From Cyathus striatus (taxonomy: Eukaryota > Basidiomycota > Agaricomycetes > Agaricales > Nidulariaceae), in NCBI GenBank assembly GCA_025738555.1, contig JAOVFP010000001.1, positions 7,812,001-7,876,000 on the forward strand: a DNA stretch of 64,000 nucleotides, read 5' to 3'. Under the pieces are notes generated by a model. The model saw only the letters and a program-made list of their open reading frames with translations, was not told where the DNA came from and made no database searches. The position numbers and the translations under genes were made by a program. This document shows, piece after piece, positions 48,371 through 57,765 of the stretch. Position 1 is the first letter of the stretch; every line of letters begins with the position of its first letter.

Positions 48371-50770
48371 TGTGCCATTTTTATTTATCTACGTGATTAA
48401 ATCTCGGTAGTTAACGTTACTCATTCGTTTGATTACGAGCGGTTCATAGATGAAGAGAATAGGTATGATATTAATCTCCGTGTATGTAGCAGTGTATCAT
48501 ATCCGTTTATCCGTGGTGGATCGGATGGTAAGATGTAGTTAGTATCTTATGTACCGCCATAGTGCTAATATAGTGTTTTTGGAATAGTACGGATGTAGCG
48601 TACAGGATTGATTTTCTATGTCAAGATGTACCGCCACCAACGCTGAGTGTCGAGAATAGCACGGATCTACGGAACAGGAGCCCATTTCCCTCCCACCATC
48701 TCCTCGTGCCCACTAAAGAAACCGTGTGATCAACATTGTAGTAAGGGTAACCAGATCATAACAAGACAGTTGACCAACACAGTTGTCGAGGAAACAACAC
48801 CATAAATAAGTGTTGAACAGGGTGTGAGAACAGGAATACGAGTCTCCAGTGTGCATGTGATTTGTCATCCGTTCCTGTGCGGACGTGCATAAGTGCAATG
48901 ATCGTGTCCACTTTCCTGATTGGGCTGGTTGGTGGGTTTAGGCTTTAAAGTAACGACGACAACCGGACTATTGTGACCTGACTCTGACCTTGATCTGACC
49001 TTTTTTCTTTCTTCTGCTCTTCCATTTTGAATCGTGTTTACATTCTGTCTGCTGCTCTTTCATTTTCGCACTCAAAGACGACTGGAATGTTGAATAGGAT
49101 CAATGGCATTGACGCAGTCTCCACGCAGTGAGTACCAGTTGCTACCCTTCGGTGGCACCTCCCCCCTGGTACTGGAAGCTGCTGCGTCTGTGCTTACGTC
49201 GAGGTATAATGAAGATTGAGTGGGGGTTGTTTCTCCCCTTCTTTGGAATGGGCAACGGGGGCAGGGGTTCGGTTCCGGATGGGCAAGTCTAGGAAGTAGA
49301 CAGGGAAGTATATGAAGTCGGAGTCCTCCCTCTCCTCACCCACTGCATATATTCTATACCAACTCCCCAAGCCACACACCCTCACCCCTCTCGTACCCCA
49401 TACCCCTCCCTATCACCTTCCTCATCGCCCTTGCCACCCTCACCATTATCACCAACCACCCCCCTCTCAGCCTCAGCCACAGGCTGCACAAGTATCAACA
49501 ACAAACGCCTCTCATTCCTCTCCTACGCGGACCTACTCTCCTCCGCATCAATTGGCATACAGCCTCTCTCGTCGTTGAAGTGTACGAGAGGGGAGGATCC
49601 GGCGTATATACCCGCTCTAGCAGGGGCGAGGGGTGTTCTAGGTTGGGGAGGGGGAGGGTCGTCAGTTCTTCTCGTTTCCAGTTCTTGGTGCAGGTGATGT
49701 TTTTTGGACTAGGGGGCGGGGATGGGCGATGCGTGATACTGGCGCAGAGTACATACTCTATTGCATTTACAAGTTGAGGACAGTGCCAGTGTGGTCGCTA
49801 ACCCTGGTCGTGCCCATGGATCTGGCAGTGCTGGGTTTGGCAGTGCTCATGCCCCTTGGCGTTTGCGATTGCTGAATGACCTTCCCATTCCTCCCATGCC
49901 TTCCTCATCCCCTTCTTCCTCTTTCTCTCGCCCTCGTTCCCCCATACTTTCTTCATTGCTCATCTATTTTTCTTCTCTCGAATAACCAAGAAGCTGAAGT
50001 GTTATCTCTAGTTTAATTACCTCAAACGCTCTATGGCTTGCACACATGTTCGCAGCGCTAATACACTCAAGGTTCGTTTGCACCATTTGCATCAATGCGG
50101 TGGGTGGGGTGGGTCGTTTGGCCTGGTATTGAAGGCGAGGGTAGTCACGAGAGTGGGAAGCTTCAGGCATCAGGGTATGTTTCGTTACCCTATGTTCTCG
50201 ATTCTACCTTTTTCCCTCGGCATCCTCGTTACGTACCTCCTTTTCAACCTCTCCCTTCTCGTTATCCTTTATTCGTTCGTTTGGTCCTTGTACAAGCACC
50301 CTATATCCCTCCATCGTCACTTCTTTCCTTGTTTTTCGTAAAGCTGAAGCTCACGACCTTCCTAGGCTTAATTCATGGTGTGCGCCTGTCAGGCGTCTCT
50401 ACTATTGGATGTCCACCATGCACTTTGCATCTGAGCATCTATCGTTGTGTGGATTACGATGTTTTGGCTGTCGCATTATTAGTATTGGGTTTTGTATCCC
50501 ACCCCCCTTTTTTTCCTCCACATAGATCAGGTTTGTTCAGGTCTCCGAGCGATAGTGCCCTGTTGTCATTCCTGCGTATGTAGGTCGGGGAGTACAGTGA
50601 GAGGGGCAGAATGCCAGTGCGAGAGAAGTACGAGGGCTGCTGGGAGGATGGTGGGCAGCGTGGAGGTTTGGTTCTGGGAAATGAGATGTGGGTTTAAGTA
50701 AGAAGTGTTATATTTAGTAATATACTGTCTTTCTTTGTTCCTTTTCCCAATGTTTTGCAGGTTGCGTTCA
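48371..50770 (+). repeat. Duplicated unit, copy 2 (2.4 kb)
   Basis: Same order as copy 1 with internal deletions near 49000 and 49165. The stretch 50280-50715 is the best match to the decayed copy 3. The end runs into GTTTTGCAGGTTGCGTTCAG, also present at 32300. Confidence 0.75.
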
Positions 50771-51451
50771 GACAGCTATGCCCTTCTCCACTTGCGTCTC
50801 ACCGTTTTTGTTGGCAAATGGTCGATAACTTCATGATTAAACTCGACGAGGCTTTGCTCGAATGATAGTAAGATATATTTGACAATGTTTATTATGCCTC
50901 TTATCCGGTGATGTGGAATACCTTACAATCGACATCTTCAATTTAGTATCTCTTCTACTACACCTCAGGCCTCAGGCAGGACCAAATCAGATCGGGGTAA
51001 ATATGGTACAACCCAATTTCCTTAATAATTAGAATATGCTGTAAAATATGTAAGGTGTCAGATGCATTAGCAAATTTTAAAATGAGTACTGAATCTGTCT
51101 ATTGTTCCAGTTGTTTCATACTGAATTTAAATGTTTGACATGAACTGAGTCTCCGAATTTTTTCCGATTGGTCTAGAACGGATGGTGATGCGCCAAATTT
51201 GTGATTTATAGTTAAATAGTACTAATATAATTCGTAATACTAAACTAATCATCCAAAATTACAGGCTGTAAGTTCAAGGGAGAGATAACACAGATAATAT
51301 ATAAACTAGTATAAAGGTAGGAAACTATAGAGTCAAAACTTCTCAAATGCGAAATTACTCGGTCCAAATACTGTTCAGATTTGTTTCTATTCCAATGTAC
51401 TACACTCCTTGAGTGGAAGAAACCTAGGATTTCTCCCAGGGTGCTTTTCCT
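50771..51451. other. No gene seen
   Basis: Unique-looking AT-rich DNA left of KDZ2. Confidence 0.4.
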
Positions 51452-51479
51452 CTTCATTCGAGGTCTTTATGCTCGCCCC

Positions 51480-51745
51480 CATTCCATTCGGACTTCAAGG
51501 ATTTTCCGGGTAGTCCATGGAATCCAGCCAGACTCCAGCTGGACTCATTTTGGCTGCAAGTCCAGCCAATTTGTTCAAATCCGGTCCTGTTCCAGTCCAC
51601 CTGGAGTCTGCCTGGAGTCTGCCTGGAGTCCACCAGGAATTCTTTCATTAGCTGGAGTCCGGCAAGTTTAGCAGGAATTCTGGTGGACTAAATCCGTTTG
51701 GAACTCACCTGGACTCCAGTTGGAACTAGGTGGACACGGACTCTT
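51480..51745. repeat. KDZ2 left subterminal repeats
   Basis: Many CTGGAGTCC/GGACTCCAG words; the matching right array is 60410-60620. Confidence 0.85.
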
Positions 51746-51844
51746 CATTAGTCACTATTAGTATTACTAGCTTTTATTAGCATTAGCTACCTTTTATTAG
51801 TATTAGCTACCTTTCATTTATTTCTAGTAAAAATATGCAACAAG

Positions 51845-51925
51845 TAGGAATCGAACCCAGATTGAACAGACAAGTCACGTGGACAACACGAACATATGCA
51901 TTACCGATACACCAAAGGGTCATAT
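51845..51925 (-). repeat. tRNA-like segment in KDZ2
   Basis: On the minus strand: CCCTTTGGTGTATCGGTAAT at the A box and CTGGGTTCGATTCCTAC at the B box. The spacing fits a tRNA with a long variable region, but there is no clean acceptor stem. It sits about 385 bp from the element's left end, as in KDZ1. Confidence 0.55.
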
Positions 51926-52369
51926 ATTTCATAGAGACAATATGCTAGATAATCACCATATATTTCACTTTCCTAAAATGGTATGTCATTTTTCCCACCT
52001 CGTTTTTTCTTTCTCTCCCACGTCAACGTGTCAAGCTCACATTGTCACCCTTCCCACATCGTCGCCTTCTCACATCATCGCCTCATGCTCTCTCCCACGT
52101 CGTCGCCCCAAGCCACCTTCGCACGTCAGTGCCTCAAGACTCCTTCACATGTTGTCACCCCATGCCCACCTCCCATGTTGTCGCCCAAATCGACTCAAGC
52201 GCAAGATTGATAGCACAGCAAGATTGATAACGTAGGGTATAGGCGCTGAGGTGTGAACAGTTGCACGTGGGTGGCCACATACAAAACTACAGGTATGTAT
52301 TTCCCCCTCCTTTCTCCGTCTTCTCTTCTCACTACACGACAATGGGTGCTGTTTATAGGCGTGCCTCTC

Positions 52370-52857
52370 ATTGTCCCCCTCCCCTCCTCATCCTCATCTC
52401 GCAAGTGACGAGGACGAGCACTCTTTGCACTTCCACTGCCACCTCGTCTGGCAAGTGACGAACGTGTGTGCGTCCATGCGCACGTCCCCCTCCTCTCTGC
52501 CCCAAGCATCCTCCGTCCCCCCGTCGTTCTCCCCCACCTCGTCTGGCTAGTGACGAGTGTGTGTGCATCCCCACACATGTCCCTCTCCTCTTCACCTCAT
52601 ACATCCTCCATCCTCCCATCGTCCTCTCCCTGCACATCCCCTTCCTCTTCCCCTCCCACGGCTCTTGTCTCACAAATGATGAGCTTGCTGCCCCCCCCTA
52701 CTCTGCTGCCTCCTCGTCTCGCAAGTGACGAGGAGGAGCTCTGCACTTCGTCTCACAAATGACGAATGTGCATTCCCCCTCCTCATCTCACAAATGACGA
52801 GGACGAGCATATCGTCCCCCCCCTCATCCCCCCTCCTCCTCCTCCTTGTCTTGCAAG
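52370..52857. repeat. Hairpin minisatellite, block 1 (KDZ2)
   Basis: About 45-bp units built on CTCGTCTCGCAAGTGACGAG (a 7-bp stem around an 8-nt loop) with C-rich spacers. Continues as block 2 at 54378. Confidence 0.85.
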
Positions 52858-54377
52858 TGGGGATGCCCAATCCTCGGTTATGGCGCCACGCCATGACACA
52901 TAGTCACACCGTGTGACAGTCCTGAAACTTGAAGCCAGACATATTTTTTGACATTCCTCCTTCCACATGTAGTCTACCATCATGAAATAACTTGTATTAT
53001 GTTTGTATAGATTAGTCCAATATATAAAATGTTTTGTTTCGAAGTATACATAAATATAACAACAGAAAACTCAGATAGCTTCATAATCTGTGCAATTTTG
53101 GCAGGGGAAAACCATTTTGAATAGAACTCAACACATAATTATCGGATCGACTTTTGTTATAGAGCAAAATTGTACTACTCATTGAGGAGAACAAACGCCC
53201 GCGATTAGAATTTTAAATTTAATACCTTAAGGCATATTTCGACCAAAAAAATCGCCACTTTTACATATTCCGGTTCATAAATAAAAAATATAAATGCGGA
53301 GAGTTGTAGCCATCGATGAGTAGTGCAAAAACGCTCTATATATCGTATCAATCCGTGCAGTGGTTGTTGTGTTCTATACGGTTTAGTATCTGGCCTACTG
53401 TGAGGTGCCCCAAGGCCAAAGCAAGCATGTGCAAATAAGAACTTAATAGATTCCATGCTTTGACAACATGGCTTAACACTTCTTCTTTCATCACCCCATT
53501 CGATCTATACACTCAGGTTAATTTTAGATTGGTTTCTACAGTATATAAGTAGATTATTGAGCCATAATTATATATATTTACATTAAAATGCTATATATTC
53601 ATGGCAGAAACAGTGTACTTAGCTCGAAAATTTATGATTTCTGCACATGTAAGTTTGAAAATAAAAAATATAAATGCGGAGCATTGTAGCCATAAATGAT
53701 TAGTGTGAAAACGCTCTATTAATCATATCGATCCGTGCAGTGGTTGCTTCGTTCTATACAATTTAGTGCTACCCTATGACCAAAGCAAACATGTGCAAAC
53801 ATGAGCTCAGATATTGATTACATGCTTCGACAACATGGTTTAATGCTTCTTCCTTCATCCTCCATTCGATATACACAACCAGAATGCTCCAGGATCAATT
53901 TATGCAATTCATAAGTAGAATACTGAAGTATATTTACATTAAAATTGATGTATTCATGGCAAAATAGTGTACTTAGCTCGATAATTTATGATTTCTGCAC
54001 ATGTAAGTTTGAAAATAGAAATTCTAAATGCAGATAATTGTAGCCATTGATGAATAGTGTAAAAACGCTCTATTAATCATATCAATCCGTGCAGTGGTTG
54101 CTTTGTTCTATACAATTTAGTGCTGCCCTATGACCAAAGCAAACATGTGCAAACATGAACTTCATATATTCCATGCCTTGCGCTTTAGATAGTTGATTTA
54201 TAGTTTATATGTGCATGTATATGTATTCTATATGCTCTAAGCTACATGATAGTAATAAAATTGTGTCAATTTGACGAAAGATTGAGGTAAAACAGGCCGA
54301 CTTCAGGTTTTGTGACAGCAGTGTGACATGCTGTGACATTTGGGGGCCACGTGACATATAGGCATTGGGCATCCCCA
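52858..54377. mobile_element. Insertion in the KDZ2 minisatellite, 1.5 kb, TSD ttgcaag
   Basis: Ends TGGGGATGCCCAAT and ATTGGGCATCCCCA are exact inverted repeats; similarity continues inward (TGACA, GTCACAC, CCTGAA, TTGAAG/CTGAAG). The minisatellite word ttgcaag is duplicated (52851-52857, 54378-54384; 8 bp if T is counted at each side). The size and TSD would fit a hAT-type non-autonomous element. No transposase frame. Confidence 0.8.
53260..54175. repeat. Tandem repeat, about 350-390 bp, 2.6 copies
   Basis: AAATGCGGAG, TTGTAGCCAT, AAAACGCTCTAT and ATCCGTGCAGTGGTTG recur at about 53292, 53680 and 54028, each followed by GTTCTATAC and GCAAACATGTGC-type sequence. It fills most of the 52858-54377 insertion. 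Confidence 0.8.
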
Positions 54378-55100
54378 TTGCAAGTGACGAGGACGAGCAC
54401 TCATCCCCCCTCCTCCTCCTCCTCGTCTTGCAAATGACAAGGACGAGCGCTTGTCCCCCCTCCTTGTCCTCCTCGTCTTGCAAGTGACGAGGATGAGTGC
54501 TCATCCCCCCTCCTTGTCCTCCTCGTCTTGCAAGTGACGAGGATGAGTGCTCATCCCCCCCTCCTCCTCCTCCTCATCTTGCAAGTGATGAGGACAAGCG
54601 CCCGTCCCCCCCCCCTCGTCCTCGTCTCGCAAGTGACGAGGACGAACACCCATCCCCCCCTCATCCTCATCTCACAAGTGACGAGGATGAGCACCCGTCC
54701 CCCCCTCATCCTCGTCCTCATCCTCGTCTCGCAAGTGATGTGGACGAGCACTTGTCCCCCCTCCTTTTCATCCCCCCTCCTTGTCCTCGTCTTGCAAGTG
54801 ACGTGGACAAGCGCTCGTCCCCCCTCCTTCTCGTCCTCTCCCCTCCTCATCCCCCCTCTTCCTCTTCCTCCTCGTCTCGCAAGTGACGAGGACGAGCATC
54901 CATCCCCCTCCCCTCCACACCTCCGCCTCTGCCTTGTATGTGTGTCCCCCTCCTCTTCACCACTCCTTCCCCTTGTCTCGCAACTGATGAGTGCCGGTCC
55001 CCCCCTCCTCCCATGCCTTGTCTTGCAAGTGACGAGAACGAGTGCGCCATCCCCCCCTCCTCCGCTGTCTCCTTGTCTAGCAAATGACGAGCGTGGTCCC
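54378..55100. repeat. Hairpin minisatellite, block 2 (KDZ2)
   Basis: About fourteen units of CTCGTCTTGCAAGTGACGAG, GACGAGCGCTCGTC and CCCCCCTCC. Long frames on both strands (up to 246 codons) are repeat translations and not genes. Confidence 0.9.
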
Positions 55101-55482
55101 ACTGTCCTTTCCCCCTGCCTCCTCCCCCTCCTTGTTTCCGTCATCTCTGTTGTCCCCTTTCCCCCCTTATCATGCTGTCCCTCCCCCCCCTTCTCCCTTT
55201 GTCTTCATGCATGCTGTCAACGGGCCAAAGTAGATGGAAGGCTGTGTCTCCTTAAAATAGTTAGATAGTAATGTTGTATAGCCAATGACATGTAATATAT
55301 ATTTAGTTATGTTCAATGTAGCCTATAAAAGGCTGTATATTTTTAATTTTTTGATCATGAGAAATTGCTGTGCATCATCAGACTTCTAAGATTTTGGTTT
55401 GCATCAACCCCCCCCTCCTTCTCAACCCTCAACCACCACCACTATCTTGCTATCTCAAAGCATTTTAACACTTCTACACACA

Positions 55483-57716
55483 ATGGCTCCTCGTCGTTCC
55501 ACTCACTCTGCTACAACTCAGGCTTCTAGTATTACTCCTACTGAGTCTGCTTCTCTGTCAGTTGCTACACATGAAACTCGTAGCGAGTCTTGCAAGTGTG
55601 GTACTTCTGCTGCTGATCTTACAGCCCAACCACCAACAAAGAAGCAGGCCACAACCAAGAAACCTATTACAGATAATGAGGAGAGTGAAAATGTGCAGGA
55701 AAAACAGAGTAAAAAAGTTGTAAAAGCCAAGAGAGCCAAAAAAACTCAGTATGGTTTCATAACTTTCTTTCACTGCCTTGCTAATATTTTTAGAAAAACT
55801 TCGGAACAGAAAAGAGCTGAGGATGCTGCTGCAGATGAAGAAGGTGTACCTGACCTTACTGTGTATGTATTACATATATTTATACAATATTTATGTACTA
55901 ATAATACTTAGTGCTGAAAGGGTGCTGGAGGAAAGTGGCCTTCCTGTTGCCCCTCCAAAGTGGGGTCCATCTTCCAATGTACTTCAACCGGCAGCTCTGG
56001 TTTTCACTGTTACTCGTAAGCGCCGTTCAGACATGAAAAAAGGTAAAGAAATATTCATTTATATGTATAAAATGTGTATCTAAACATTTATATCTTCTAC
56101 AGTTGAAGAAGAACATGAATCAGATGGATATGATACCAATAATGAAAGCGAAAATAAAGGTTTGAATTGATAGCTTACACATATATTTACTAACACAAGT
56201 TATATTTCAGAAAATACTGAAGGTTCAACTGATGGATCAAATGCAGGTCATGGAAATGAATCAGAACACAGTAATAGTAGGTGATATTAGCATCACATCT
56301 TTCAAGTCTGACAAAAAGTATACAGAAGATCACACCAGTAAGAATAAAGGTAAGAAAAATTCAGTAATGTTATAACTGTATTACTGTATTTAAGATCTTG
56401 AAAGGGAGTGATATCAGCATCGTATCTTCCAAGTCCAACAGCAATCGTACAGAAGACAGGACTAGTAAAGATAAAGGTATGGATCTTCAGTAATATTTGT
56501 ATTTATACTGACTCAATGTTTGCAGAGGTAGATATTATCAATATTAGTCCCAAAGGTTCTTCAAGGAGTGAAGGTAAACCTATAATTTGTATAAATATAT
56601 ATGTACTAACTCTAAGTAGGTGGCATTCTCAGAGGAAATGCACTTGGGAATCACCCAAATGCTGCTGACTTCCACAGTGCTACTGAAAGCACTACTGTTG
56701 GTTCAGTTAAGGGGCGAGTATGGCTGTATATGTCTAATGCAGATCCAAGTACTGTTATGGTACCTGGAGTTGCTTCATTTACATTGAAGCATAATCTTAT
56801 GGCAACCATTGGGCCTGTCTTGAAGAAACTCAAAGACAGAGCTGAACATTTCTTTAGTATGTTTTCTTTCATATTTTATTCATATACTAATATCATTTTA
56901 GCTGCTGATCGCTGTTTGTATGTTTATGAAAGTAAAGCCTGGAACATTCTTGGAAACTTTGAGTCTGCTATCAAGGACGATGAGAAAGTTGACTGGCTAA
57001 AGATAGATGGTGAATTTATTTTGCCAATTCTGAGTGTAGCTATATATTTTATTCTTTTATTCTTGTACTATTTACTTATATTGTGTTGCTTTATAGTCTG
57101 GATTTCAGCCAAATGCACCACTCTCCCTCGATATTGAGACGTATTCCATTCAGTCTAAGTCAGCTGAAAGCTCTGCAGCTAGCTCTCGTGCTGTTTCTTG
57201 CTCTCACACCCCTTCTCTTATTCAAAGAGGTGGAATCTCAGAGCAACGTACTGAGGAACTTATCGATGTTTTAAAGATTCCTAGGGAAATTCTTGAGAGT
57301 ACTGCACCTGGACTTCGAGTCGCATACCAGAGGTATCTTGCCTGTATAAAGGCAGTTTCCAACCACAACACTATGGACAAGAACAGGACTTGGCCAGTTG
57401 CCAAGGCCACAAAGAAAGAAATTGTCACAGTCTTTGTCTCATCTTCAGCCTGGTATGAGAACTATTCAAACTTTGATAAGATTGCAGATTTTCCAGCAAT
57501 GCAGTCTTGGTTGGCTGAAGATGAGGATAGTCCTACTGATCTAGACCCCTGGGGCTCTGAGAGAGATTACTACACATTTTTGGATTTGAAAAGATGGCTT
57601 AAGGAGAAGAAGGAGAAAAGGAAGGGAAAGGGAAAGGGAAAGAGCAAGGAGGAGAAGGGAGGTAAGGATGAGAAGGCTCATGAGGATAAAGAGAAATCAA
57701 GTTCAAAGAAGCGCAA
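55483..57716 (+). CDS. KDZ2 N-terminal protein (acidic, Lys-rich)
   Basis: ATG MAPRRSTHSATTQAS. Inferred exons 55483-55748, 55794-55862, 55912-56042, 56103-56159, from 56211 through three short exons, 56630-56856, 56902-57035 and 57097-57716. Junctions at 55748 and 55862 are at the same codons and phases as KDZ1's first two introns. Features: Lys-rich QSKKVVKAKRAKK; acidic short exons; DISITS, DISIVS and DIINIS repeats (56282-56575); globular GRVWLYMSNADPSTV and CLYVYESKAWNILG; a helical region (ISEQRTEELIDVLKIPREIL); basic tail KGKGKGKSKEEKGGK. No defect found except uncertainty in the short-exon zone, where one junction may be misread. Joined in frame to the transposase by intron 57717-57765. 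Function unknown. Confidence 0.65.
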
Positions 57717-57765
57717 GTAAGTATATTGAACTCGAATTGTAATAGTTTACAATATGATTTTTCAG
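57717..57765 (+). promoter_or_regulatory. Joining intron with in-frame stop in its donor (KDZ2)
   Basis: CGC AAG TAA: the donor GTAAGT contributes the TAA (57718-57720). Splicing to 57766 gives Asn-Trp-Met-Val and stays open. Same phase as KDZ1. Confidence 0.65.

Noticed and set aside
54528..55268. 246-codon plus frame and 197-codon minus frame
   Set aside because: Both are translations of the hairpin minisatellite; open on both strands because the unit lacks stops.
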